From assembly GCA_023664045.1 (NCBI GenBank), contig JAMPGH010000001.1:1139195-1178920 (forward strand): a stretch of DNA of 39,726 nt, written 5' to 3'. Numbering within the stretch: the first letter of the stretch is position 1; each line of letters starts with the position of its first letter. This stretch comes from Alistipes senegalensis (GTDB lineage Bacteria; Bacteroidota; Bacteroidia; Bacteroidales; Rikenellaceae). Positions 8,701 to 16,972 of the stretch are shown piece after piece. Under the pieces are notes generated by a model. The model was not told the origin of the DNA. It did no database searches and saw only the letters and a program-made list of their open reading frames with translations. A program made the position numbers and the translations under genes.

Positions 8701-9597
8701 ATGAATCGGCGAATAAAAATAGCGATCGTTGCGGCGCTGGTGCTGACCGCATGTCAGGAGTTGCCCAACTATCTGAGCGGAGATGCCCTGCTGGCGCAGG
8801 TGGGCCGCAAGGAATTGCGTCAGCACGATGTGCAGGCCGTGGTTCCCAAAGGGCTCGTCGGCGACGACAGCGCGGCTTTCATCGGGGTGTACATCGACCG
8901 CTGGGTGCGCAAACAGCTCAAGCTGCAGGAGGCCGAAGTGCTCTTCTCCGCATCGGGAGAGAATATCGACAAGATGGTCGAGGAGTACCGGCAGGCGCTG
9001 CTGATCCGCAAACTGGAGCAATACTACATCGACATCGGAGTCGACACGACCTGCACGGACGACGAAATCGCGGCTTACTACAATACGCACAAGAGCGACT
9101 TCAGGCTGGACCGCTCCATCGTCAAGGGCCGCATCGTGCGTTTCAACGAAGGTTTCCGCCAGAGCCGCCGGCTCAAGGAGCTGATGGGCTCCGAGTCGGA
9201 GGCCGACCAGCGCGACTTCAAGGCGCTGTGTACCAAGAACGAATTCACGATCAACGATTTCAGCGATCGCTGGACCGATTTTCCCGACTTCCTGAGTTAT
9301 CTGCCGGCGTTGCAGTCGCAGAATTACAATTCGATTCTTGCGTCGACCTCCGTGCAGGAGATGCGCGACAGCCACTCGCACTACTTTTTCCGCATCGAAG
9401 CCGTGCGCCGCGAGGGCGAGCCCATTCCCCTCGAACGGCTGCGTCCGACGATCCGCCGCATCCTGCTCAATCAGCGGCAGGGCGAGACGATCCGCCGCCA
9501 CGAAGAAGAGCTCTACTCGCGCTCGGTGGAGAACGGCGACGTGAAGATCCCCGGACGCGAAAAGTCCGAGGCGCAGGAGGAGATGAATAACGATTAA
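8701..9597 (+). CDS. Peptidyl-prolyl isomerase-like (PpiC/SurA family) lipoprotein
   Basis: 298-residue predicted lipoprotein: signal MNRRIKIAIVAALVLTAC with lipobox LTAC, lipidated Cys18. It has the SurA/PpiC-like helical N-terminal body (DALLAQVGRKELRQHDVQAV onward) and a probable divergent parvulin core between about residues 120 and 270, without the clear GGxLG motifs of active parvulins. It begins an operon with surA (10 bases downstream) and the OstA-like gene, so it is probably a periplasmic chaperone for outer-membrane protein delivery. The first ATG is kept because it creates the signal peptide. Catalytic activity is uncertain. Confidence 0.85.
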   Translation: MNRRIKIAIVAALVLTACQELPNYLSGDALLAQVGRKELRQHDVQAVVPKGLVGDDSAAFIGVYIDRWVRKQLKLQEAEVLFSASGENIDKMVEEYRQALLIRKLEQYYIDIGVDTTCTDDEIAAYYNTHKSDFRLDRSIVKGRIVRFNEGFRQSRRLKELMGSESEADQRDFKALCTKNEFTINDFSDRWTDFPDFLSYLPALQSQNYNSILASTSVQEMRDSHSHYFFRIEAVRREGEPIPLERLRPTIRRILLNQRQGETIRRHEEELYSRSVENGDVKIPGREKSEAQEEMNND

Positions 9598-9607
9598 CAG
9601 ATTCGTC

Positions 9608-11014
9608 ATGTTCAGAAAAGCTATCTTGGTTGCGGTGTCCGCGCTCCTCGGCGTCGGAGTTTCGGCGCAGAAACGGCAGGTGATGCTCGATAAGGTGGTC
9701 GCGGTGGTCGGCGGTTCGTCGATCCTCCTCTCGGAGGTCGACGACTATGCCCAGCGGCTCGTGCAGCAGCGGCGGCAGGAGGGTTATACTTCCGACCGCG
9801 ATCCCCGCAACGAAGCGCTCGAAGCGCTGATGACGCAGAAACTGCTCTACAATCAGGCGCAGATCGATTCGGTGAAGATCAACGACGTGGCCATTCTGTC
9901 GGCCGTCGAGGAGCAGGTGCAGCGGATGATCGAGGAGGAGGGTTCGATCCTCCGACTGGAAGCCAAGCACCACATGCCGGTCTTCTCCATCCGCGAGATC
10001 ATGCGCCAGCGTTACGAGGAGCAGGAGTATGCCAGCGAAATGCAGCGCACGGTGATGAACAAGGTCTCGATCATCCCCGGCGAAGTGGAACGCTACTACA
10101 AATCGCTGTCGCGCGACAGCCTGCCCACCATCGCCGAGCAGTACGTCTACGCCCAGATCACCAAGTTCCCCAAGTCGATGACCGAGGCCAAGCAGCGGAC
10201 GCGCGAGCGCCTGCTGGACATGCGCGAGCGCGTCATCACGGGCAACGCCAAGTTCGAGAATCTGGCCCGCATGTACTCGGTCGATCCCGGTACGATGATG
10301 CGGGGCGGCGAAATGCCGCCCTCGCGGCTGGCCGAGCTGGACTCCTCGTTCGGCGCCGCGCTCGAAAAGATGAGGCCCGGGCAGATCTCCGAGGTCGTCG
10401 AATCGCAGTACGGATTCCATATCATCCAGCTTATCGACAAGCAGGGCGAGTATTACCACTTCCGGCATATCCTTCTCAAACCGACCTACACGATCGAGGA
10501 GCAGACCGCCTCGCTCAACCTGCTCGACAGTCTGGTGCGGCAGATCCGCAGCGACTCGATCACTTTCGAACGCGCCGCGCTGGCGCACTCCGACGACAAA
10601 GGTTCGAAGATGAACGGCGGTGTGGTTTCCAACAGCGACATCATGAGCTTCTACAACGCTTCCAATCCGAAGCTCACCGTTACGCGTTTCCTGCGCGAGG
10701 ATTTCGGACACTTCAAGAGTTTGGACGACTACAACGCGCTGATGAAGCTCAAGCCCGGCGAGATCTCGCCGGCGTTCCTCACCGAAGATATGCTCGGCAA
10801 CAAGATGGCGAAGGTCGTCAAGCTCATCGAGATCATCCCCACGCACCGGGCTTCGCTGGAGGAGGACTACCTCCGGCTGGAAGATATGGCCGTCGCCGCC
10901 AAGCAGGAGCGGATTTTCCGCGATTGGCTCACCAAGAAGATCGACGCCATGTACGTCTACATCGATCCCGAGTTCCGGGGCGGCGAGTTCGAAAACAAAC
11001 ACTGGGTGAAATAG
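9608..11014 (+). CDS. surA: SurA-like periplasmic chaperone/peptidyl-prolyl isomerase
   Basis: 468-residue exported protein with signal peptide MFRKAILVAVSALLGVGVSA. The SurA N-terminal domain begins DKVVAVVGGSSILLSEVDDY. Two PpiC domains follow: one around residues 175-275 (FENLARMYSVDPGTMMRGGE then LRPGQ-like MRPGQISEVVESQYGFHIIQ) and one around residues 280-385 (HFRHILLKP, then SDDKGSKMNGGVV). It escorts unfolded outer-membrane proteins across the periplasm. It lies between a related lipoprotein and an LptA-like gene, four bases before the latter, which is the usual Bacteroidetes envelope cluster. Confidence 0.95.
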   Translation: MFRKAILVAVSALLGVGVSAQKRQVMLDKVVAVVGGSSILLSEVDDYAQRLVQQRRQEGYTSDRDPRNEALEALMTQKLLYNQAQIDSVKINDVAILSAVEEQVQRMIEEEGSILRLEAKHHMPVFSIREIMRQRYEEQEYASEMQRTVMNKVSIIPGEVERYYKSLSRDSLPTIAEQYVYAQITKFPKSMTEAKQRTRERLLDMRERVITGNAKFENLARMYSVDPGTMMRGGEMPPSRLAELDSSFGAALEKMRPGQISEVVESQYGFHIIQLIDKQGEYYHFRHILLKPTYTIEEQTASLNLLDSLVRQIRSDSITFERAALAHSDDKGSKMNGGVVSNSDIMSFYNASNPKLTVTRFLREDFGHFKSLDDYNALMKLKPGEISPAFLTEDMLGNKMAKVVKLIEIIPTHRASLEEDYLRLEDMAVAAKQERIFRDWLTKKIDAMYVYIDPEFRGGEFENKHWVK

Positions 11015-11018
11015 CGTC

Positions 11019-13430
11019 GTGCGCCGGTTTTTCGCCATAGCGTCGTGCGTCGCTCTCTTCTGCGGCGCGATCTTCGCCCGCAGCGGCATGCAGGCTCCTC
11101 CGCAGGGAGCGGCGCCCGCCTCTTCCGAGACGAAGATCATCGACCTGAAGTCCGACCTCTCGGGGCCCGTGGCGCCGGGCGATTCGGCGATCTTTCTGGT
11201 CGGCAACTTCGCGGCCCAGCACAACGGCGCCGTCATCACCTGCGACAGTGCCGTCCGCTACTCCGACAAGCGGATCGAGTTCTTCGGCAACGTCCTCATC
11301 AACAAGAACACCACCTACATCTACGGCGACCGCGCCGACTACAACGGCGAGATCAACGAAGCCCGCATCTACTCGCCGATCATCAAGGTGGTCGACGGCG
11401 ATGCCACGCTCTATACCTATCGGTTCAGTTTCAATACCAAAGAGAATATCGGCGAGTTCGCCGACGGCGGCGTGCTGACCAACCGCGACAACCTCCTCGA
11501 ATCGGTGCGCGGCTACTACTATGCCGACACCAAAGAACTCGTCGCCGTGGGGCAGGTCGAGATGCGCAACGACGAATACGAACTCAAGGGCGATTCGGTG
11601 GTCTACGACATGGCTTCCGACAACGCCTATTTTTTCGAGCATACCCATATCTGGAGCAGCGACGGCAACTATCTTTATGCCGATCGCGGCGAGTACCGCA
11701 AGGCCGATACGCTTTATCTGGTTACGCGCAACGGCTATGTGCTTACCGACGAACAGGAGCTGTGGAGCGACAGCATCGATTTCTATCGGGCCGAGAACCA
11801 CGTGATCCTGCGTTCGGAGATTCAGATCGACGATACGACGCATAAGGTGCTGGCATTCGGCGACTACGGCGAGTATTGGAAGGAGCCCGGCAATGCGCTG
11901 CTCACGCGGCGGCCGGCGGTCGTGAGTTACGATCGCTCGCAGGGCGATTCGCTCTTCATGCGGGCCGATTCGATTCTGCTTCTGACCCTTCGTCCGGGCG
12001 CAGAGACTGCGGAGACTGCGGCTCCCGAGGATGCGGCTTCCGGCAACGAAGATGCGGCGGCCGGAGAGGAGACTTCGACCGGGGACGATGCTGCGGCGGA
12101 AGTGCCGCATGGCGACCGGATGCCGGAACTTCCCGGCCTGCAGCGCGACTCGCTTCGGACGGAAGCAGCCGATTCGGCGGGAATCGCCGCCGTGCCCGAT
12201 TCGCTCGCCGTCGTCGATTCGCTGGCGGCCGATACGCTGCCGCAGTTGACGCCGGCCGAACGGAAAGCCTTGCTTAAGGTAGAGGCCCGCAAGGCGAAAG
12301 AAGCCAAGAAGAAAGCGGCGGCGGCCGCCAAAAAGGAGCTGCTTGCCGAAATCGCCGCCGAGCGCCAAGCCAAAGCGACGGCCAAGCTGCTGGCGCAGAA
12401 GGAGCGCGAGGAAGCCCGGCTGGTCGCCCGGCGTCTCAAGGCGGAATCGAAACTGCGGGCCCGTCTGGCCCGCAAAGGCAAGGTCGCGGCGGTGGATTCC
12501 GCAGCCCTGCAGCGCTTCGACGAACAGCTGGCCCGCAATGCAGCCGAGCAGGACTCGCTATACCGGATTCTGACCGAAGAGTGGGTGGCCGACAGCATCG
12601 AAATGTCCGCTGCGGACGATACGCTTGCGCTGCAGCCGCTGCCCCGCGACAGCATTTGCCGTCTGATTCTGGGCTATCGCGACGTGCGGATCTACCGTTC
12701 CGATTTCCAGAGCGTCTGCGACTCGATGACGGTCGTCGGAACCGACTCCACGATCCACCTCTACATCGAACCCGTGCTGTGGAACGACGCCAATCAGATC
12801 ACCTCCGAGGTGATGGACATCTATACGCGCGACAGCCGCATCGAGCGGGCCGAGTTCGTCGGCAGCCCGATGATGGTCAGCGAAATAGATACCGTGCATT
12901 ACAACCAGATCGCCGGCAAGGAGATGACGGCCTATTTCCGCAACAACGAAATCTGGCTCGACAACGTGAACGGCAATGCGCAGACGCTCTACTACAATCA
13001 GGACGGCGAACCGCCCGAAATTACGGGTCTCTTTTTCGTCGAGAGCGGCGGCATCAACTTCTATGTCGATGAAAACCGGATCGTGAGGATGGTCTGGTAC
13101 AACGAACCCCACTATTCGGTCTCGCCGATGGACAAACTCCAGCCCGGACAGGAACTCTATCTCAAAGGTTTCAAGTGGGAGGGGGCGCGGCGTCCCTCGC
13201 AGCGCGACGTCTTCGACCGGCGCATCCGGCCCTCGGAGCGCGAAGAGCGTGCGGCGCTCCGTCATCCCGATTTCCCGTTGCAGCGACGTCTTGAAGAACA
13301 ACGGCGGACGCTCGTCGAGCAACGGCGCTGGGCCGACCGCGTGGATCAGGTCGATCCTGCTACGGCCGAGTGGATGCTCTTGCTGGGCTTCGAGGTGGGG
13401 CAACCCCGCACGGAAGGACCGGCATTCTGA
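11019..13430 (+). CDS. OstA/LptA-like LPS-transport protein with large helical insertion
   Basis: 803-residue exported protein with GTG start at 11019, four bases after surA; this start gives a signal peptide (MRRFFAIASCVALFCGAIFA). An OstA-type jellyroll repeat region runs over residues 35-310 (GAVITCDSAVRYSDKRIEFF, GNVLINKNTTYIYGDRADYN). It resumes at about 545-690 (LGYRDVRIYRSDFQSVCDSM, YFRNNEIWLDNVNGNAQTLY). Between them, residues about 323-510 form a low-complexity insert: an acidic Ala/Glu part, then a long Ala/Lys/Arg helix (AERKALLKVEARKAKEAKKK). The C-terminal 90 residues are Arg-rich. LptA-like proteins bridge lipopolysaccharide across the periplasm. The stop codon lies in the first unit of a tandem repeat. 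mutL often follows this gene in Bacteroidetes but not here. Confidence 0.9.
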   Translation: MRRFFAIASCVALFCGAIFARSGMQAPPQGAAPASSETKIIDLKSDLSGPVAPGDSAIFLVGNFAAQHNGAVITCDSAVRYSDKRIEFFGNVLINKNTTYIYGDRADYNGEINEARIYSPIIKVVDGDATLYTYRFSFNTKENIGEFADGGVLTNRDNLLESVRGYYYADTKELVAVGQVEMRNDEYELKGDSVVYDMASDNAYFFEHTHIWSSDGNYLYADRGEYRKADTLYLVTRNGYVLTDEQELWSDSIDFYRAENHVILRSEIQIDDTTHKVLAFGDYGEYWKEPGNALLTRRPAVVSYDRSQGDSLFMRADSILLLTLRPGAETAETAAPEDAASGNEDAAAGEETSTGDDAAAEVPHGDRMPELPGLQRDSLRTEAADSAGIAAVPDSLAVVDSLAADTLPQLTPAERKALLKVEARKAKEAKKKAAAAAKKELLAEIAAERQAKATAKLLAQKEREEARLVARRLKAESKLRARLARKGKVAAVDSAALQRFDEQLARNAAEQDSLYRILTEEWVADSIEMSAADDTLALQPLPRDSICRLILGYRDVRIYRSDFQSVCDSMTVVGTDSTIHLYIEPVLWNDANQITSEVMDIYTRDSRIERAEFVGSPMMVSEIDTVHYNQIAGKEMTAYFRNNEIWLDNVNGNAQTLYYNQDGEPPEITGLFFVESGGINFYVDENRIVRMVWYNEPHYSVSPMDKLQPGQELYLKGFKWEGARRPSQRDVFDRRIRPSEREERAALRHPDFPLQRRLEEQRRTLVEQRRWADRVDQVDPATAEWMLLLGFEVGQPRTEGPAF

Positions 13431-13500
13431 GAAGGGGCATTCTGAAGGGGCCATTCTGAAGGGGCATTCTGAGTAGGGGCATTCTGAGTAGGGGCTTCTG
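13421..13500 (+). repeat. Short tandem repeat, 13-15 base units, about six copies
   Basis: Imperfect copies of GGGGCATTCTGA plus 1-3 bases (AG, AAG or GTA) occur at about 13421, 13436, 13450, 13463, 13477 and 13492. The first copy contains the last codons and TGA stop of the OstA-like gene, so every unit carries TTCTGA. The last copy is shortened. Confidence 0.85.
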
Positions 13501-13589
13501 GAGCGGACGGTCTGCAGATTGGCGGATTTTTGGAGAGGGGCTGCAATCGGGCGGGAGCTTCGGGAGCGGGCGGTCCGAGAATCGGAGGC

Positions 13590-13793
13590 GGCTGCTCGTA
13601 CCGACCGGCGGGCCGAGGCGGTCTCGATCATGATCGTGGGGATGACCGTCGCCAATCTTTTCGGCGTGCCGCTGGGCACCTATATCTGCGGTGCGCTGAC
13701 GCGGCGCTGCCTGGTGCGGCGTTCGCCGGGATCGGATTTCTGGTGAGCATCGTGTATATCCGGCGCTATCCTCGGCGTCGCGCAATCCGATAA
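13590..13793 (+). pseudogene. MFS transporter remnant, frameshifted and truncated both ends
   Basis: Reading from about 13597 gives DRRAEAVSIMIVGMTVANLF then GVPLGTYI, the conserved TM4-TM5 segment of AraJ/sugar-efflux type MFS transporters. After CGALTRRC the frame must shift by one base near 13705-13712 to continue as FAGIGFLVSIVYIRRYP, the next transmembrane helix. No start, no earlier helices and no later helices are present in the 490 bases between the OstA-like gene and mscS. It is a decayed fragment of about 65 codons. The rest of 13431-13917 holds only the tandem repeat and a short GGAGG/CCTCC hairpin at 13804-13818. Confidence 0.75.
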
Positions 13794-13917
13794 CTTATCT
13801 TTTGGAGGGGGAGCCTCCGTTTCTGCGCTTTCCTGCTTCTGTACGGCGCTTCCTGCTTTCTTGTCGGGCGTCTTTCCGCTGTTTCTGTGCGGCGCGGAAA
13901 TTGCGGAGAGGGAGCGT

Positions 13918-15219
13918 ATGCGTCATCTGCTGAAAAAATGGACCGATGCCCTGCTCGGCTGGCTGGGCGTCGATTCGACGGGGCACGACAGCTGGGATCT
14001 CTGGGCTGCCGCAGTGCTGGTCGTGCTGGCCGTAACGCTGTTCGACCTGCTGCTGTGCTGGGTGATCGTGCCGGGCGTGCGCAAGGTCGTGGAGCGGACG
14101 CGCGTCGGGTGGGACGATACCCTCTTCAGCACGCGCGTGCTGAGATGCGGATGCCATGTGGTGAGCGCGATTCTGCTGGTGGCGGTGCTGCCCGTGGTTT
14201 TCGAGGATAAATCCGAGGCGCGGTCGATCGTGATGCGTCTGATGCACGTCTACATCGTCGTCGAGGTTTTCCGTTTCATCAGTGCCTCGATCTACGCCTC
14301 GTTCGGGATCGTCGCCTCGCGTCCCGCGTGGCAGAACAAACCGATCAAGGGGTTGCGGCAGACGGCGCAGGGAATCGCGCTGCTGATCTGCACGATTCTG
14401 GTGATCTCGATTCTGATCGACAAGTCGCCCACGATCCTGCTGACCAGTCTGGGCGCTTCGGCGGCCGTGCTGATGCTGATCTTCCGCGACAGCATTCTGG
14501 GATTCGTCTCGGGCATTCAGCTCTCGGCCAACGACATGCTCAAGGTCGGCGACTGGATTTCGGTGCCCAAATTCGGGGCTGACGGAAGCGTGGAGGAGGT
14601 GTCGCTGACGACGGTCAAGATCCGCAACTGGGACAATACGATCGTTACCCTGCCGCCCTATCAGTTAGTCAGCGACTCGTTCGTCAACTGGCATGCGATG
14701 CAGCTTTCGGGCGGCCGGCGGATCATGCTCTCGGTGCTGATCGACATGACGAGCATCGCCTACTGCACGCCGCAGATGCTGGAGCGCTTCCGCAAGATCC
14801 GGCTGTTGGGGGATTTCATCGAGCAGGCCGAGCGCGAGGATGCCGAGTTCGCCGCATCGCGGGGGGTGGGCGACGACGACCCGCCGATCAACGGCCGCCG
14901 GCCGACCAATCTGGCGGTATTCCGGGCCTACATGATGCGCTACCTGCAACAGGAGCCTACGGCCCGCAACGACCTGAAACTGACCGTGCGCATGCTGCCG
15001 CCGACCGATACGGGCGTGCCGGTCGAGCTCTATTTCTATACCAAGTCGATCTATTTCGTCGATTACGTGCAGGTGGAACTGTCGGTTTTCGAACACATGA
15101 TGTGCGCGCTTCCCGAGTTCGGGCTACGGGCTTATCAATCGCCGTCGGGCGACGACGTACGGGCGTTGACCGCTGCGCTCGGGCGGGCTACAGCGTCAGC
15201 ATCAGCACCACCTGAATGA
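13918..15219 (+). CDS. YbdG-like mechanosensitive channel (MscS family)
   Basis: 433-residue inner-membrane protein. Five or so hydrophobic helices occur before residue 205 (LWAAAVLVVLAVTLFDLLLC; GIALLICTILVISILI). The pore-lining TM3 is LLTSLGASAAVLMLIFRDSI. The MscS beta domain follows: LKVGDWISVPKFGADGSVEE, VSLTTVKIRNWDNTIVTLPP, with SFVNWHAM. This wording, with the long C-terminal domain, matches E. coli YbdG (MscM) rather than MscS proper. It relieves osmotic downshock or adapts to osmotic stress. ATG 13918 is chosen because the upstream extension is not conserved-looking. Its last 32 bases overlap the convergent transporter gene. A rough -7-like TATCTTTTG at 13796-13804 may be the promoter. 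Confidence 0.94.
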   Translation: MRHLLKKWTDALLGWLGVDSTGHDSWDLWAAAVLVVLAVTLFDLLLCWVIVPGVRKVVERTRVGWDDTLFSTRVLRCGCHVVSAILLVAVLPVVFEDKSEARSIVMRLMHVYIVVEVFRFISASIYASFGIVASRPAWQNKPIKGLRQTAQGIALLICTILVISILIDKSPTILLTSLGASAAVLMLIFRDSILGFVSGIQLSANDMLKVGDWISVPKFGADGSVEEVSLTTVKIRNWDNTIVTLPPYQLVSDSFVNWHAMQLSGGRRIMLSVLIDMTSIAYCTPQMLERFRKIRLLGDFIEQAEREDAEFAASRGVGDDDPPINGRRPTNLAVFRAYMMRYLQQEPTARNDLKLTVRMLPPTDTGVPVELYFYTKSIYFVDYVQVELSVFEHMMCALPEFGLRAYQSPSGDDVRALTAALGRATASASAPPE

Positions 15220-16849
15220 CGATCACCCGCAGGAACATGCAGACCGGGTAGACCGTGGCGTAAGATACCGACGGATGGTCGCCCTCGATGGTTTCGTCGG
15301 CATAGCCCAGTGCCATCGGGTTGGCCATGCTGCCGCACAGCAGTCCGGCCGTGGCGCCGAAGTCGAGGCGGAAGAAGCGCATGGCGGGAACGGCCACCAG
15401 CACGACCGGAACGAATGTCAGCAAGGCGCCGGCCGCCAGCCACAGCACCCCTTCGGGCCGCATGACGGTCTCGAAGAAGCGGGCCCCGGCGTCGAGCTCC
15501 AGACAAGCCAGATACATCGAAAGTCCCAGTGCGCGCAGCATCAGGTTGGCGCTCTGCGTGGTGTAGGTAACCACGTGGAAACGGGGTCCGAAAGTGGCGA
15601 CGAGAATGCCCACGATGATCGGGCCGCCGGCCAGTCCCAATTTGACGGGGATCGAGATGCCCGGAATCGCGAAAGGAATGCTGCCGAGCGCCAGACCGAG
15701 AAAGAGCCCGATGAAGACCGCCGCGAGGTTGGGCTCGTCGAGCGTCCGGACGGCGTTGCCGAGGATCTTCTCGACGCCGCGGATCGCTTCCGTCTCGCCC
15801 ACGACCGTGAGGCGGTCGCCTATCTGCAGCCGCAGGTCGGGCGTAGCCAGCAACTGCACACCCGAGCGGTCGACACGGCTGATGTTGATGCCGTAGTTGT
15901 TGCGCAGGCGCAGCGACGCCAGCCGTTTGCCGTTGATCTCGGGCCGCGTTACCAGAATGCGCTGCGAGATGAGCTGGTTGTCGACGCTGTTCCAGTCGAT
16001 GTTGCCGCTGTTCCAGTCCTTGTGCTCCTGCTCGCCGAAGAGCAGGAGCAGGGCGTCGGCCTCTTCGGGGTTGGTGATGGCCAGAATGACGTCGTTCTCC
16101 TCGAGGGTCTTGTCCGAGGTGGGAATCGAGACCCGGCCGTTGCGCCAGAGCCGCGAGACGACGAAGTGGCGCCGGCTTTCGGCCGCTACGTCGTGGAGGC
16201 TCTTACCGAAAAGCGCGGGGTTGGTGAGCCGGTAGCTGGCGATGAAGACGCTGCGCCGGTGCTCGGCGTCGGGTCCTGCCAGATCGGAGGGCCGGACGAA
16301 ACATTTGCGGACGAAGATGATCGCCAAGATGACGCCCACGACGCCGAACGGGTAGGTGAGGGCGCAGCCCAAAGCGGCGCCGCTGGTCTCGCGTCCCATC
16401 AGCTGGAGGGTCTGCTGCGCGGCGCCTAAGGCCGGCGTGTTGGTCGTGGCGCCGCACAGAATGCCCGCCATGTCGGGCATGGGGATGCCGAGTGCGTAGC
16501 TCAGGGCGACGGCCGCGGCCGTGCCGAGCAGGATGACGGCGATCGACGGCACGAGCAGCCGCACGCCGTCGGCGCGCATCGAACTGAAGAAACCCGGGCC
16601 GACCTGCAGCCCGAGGGCGTAGACGAAAGTAACGAGCCCGAAACTTTCGGCGTAGGCCAGCATCGCCGGATCGACCGTCAGCCCGAAGTGTCCGGCCAGA
16701 ATTCCCGTGAAGAAGATGAATGCCGCGCCGAGCGAGACGCCGAAGAAGCGGATCTTGCCCAGTCCGATGCCGATCACCGAGATGAGCGAAATCACCACCA
16801 CGGCCTGCAGGGCCGAGTGCTCGAAGAGTATGTCGCGGAGCCAATCCAT
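15188..16849 (-). CDS. AspT/YidE family transporter with two RCK_C domains
   Basis: 553-residue inner-membrane protein of the aspartate:alanine exchanger (AAE)/YidE family. Two membrane halves of about five helices each (residues 10-190 and 380-553) flank a cytoplasmic region with two TrkA_C/RCK_C domains (about 205-370). Family motifs include GILCGATTNTPALGAAQQTL in the first half and GLLCGSMANPMALGYADETI in the second. The region LEENDVILAITNPEEADALL is in RCK_C-1 and LQIGDRLTVVGETEAIRGVE in RCK_C-2. The substrate cannot be told from sequence; characterised members exchange aspartate/alanine or succinate. It has its own promoter and overlaps the MscS-like gene tail to tail. Confidence 0.93.
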   Translation of the reverse strand: MDWLRDILFEHSALQAVVVISLISVIGIGLGKIRFFGVSLGAAFIFFTGILAGHFGLTVDPAMLAYAESFGLVTFVYALGLQVGPGFFSSMRADGVRLLVPSIAVILLGTAAAVALSYALGIPMPDMAGILCGATTNTPALGAAQQTLQLMGRETSGAALGCALTYPFGVVGVILAIIFVRKCFVRPSDLAGPDAEHRRSVFIASYRLTNPALFGKSLHDVAAESRRHFVVSRLWRNGRVSIPTSDKTLEENDVILAITNPEEADALLLLFGEQEHKDWNSGNIDWNSVDNQLISQRILVTRPEINGKRLASLRLRNNYGINISRVDRSGVQLLATPDLRLQIGDRLTVVGETEAIRGVEKILGNAVRTLDEPNLAAVFIGLFLGLALGSIPFAIPGISIPVKLGLAGGPIIVGILVATFGPRFHVVTYTTQSANLMLRALGLSMYLACLELDAGARFFETVMRPEGVLWLAAGALLTFVPVVLVAVPAMRFFRLDFGATAGLLCGSMANPMALGYADETIEGDHPSVSYATVYPVCMFLRVIVIQVVLMLTL

Positions 16850-16869
16850 CGCGGGGAAGTTTATGGCTG

Positions 16870-16899
16870 CAAAAGTAGGGAAAAAATCCGGAAAGACAA
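16870..16899 (-). promoter_or_regulatory. Promoter of AspT-like transporter gene
   Basis: Minus strand: -33 TTG at 16897-16899, spacer of 19, -7 TACTTTTG at 16870-16877. The ATG at 16849 is about 17 bases from the expected start of transcription. The -33 box lies right after the T-run of the upstream operon's terminator. Confidence 0.7.
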
Positions 16900-16900
16900 C

Positions 16901-16938
16901 AAAACGACCGGAGCTGTCGAAAAGGGACGGCTCCGGTC
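16901..16938 (-). terminator. Rho-independent terminator of the efflux operon
   Basis: Minus strand: a perfect nine-base stem GACCGGAGC/GCTCCGGTC (16906-16938) with a 15-base loop, followed by GTTTTGTTG. It lies 34 bases after the TolC-like stop codon. Confidence 0.8.
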
Positions 16939-16972
16939 GGGAGATTTGCGGCGCAGCGGAGGGCGCTGCGGG

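Noticed and set aside
13804-13818. GGAGG/CCTCC hairpin upstream of the channel gene as a riboswitch or terminator
   Set aside because: Five-base stem with no T-run and no conserved riboswitch elements.
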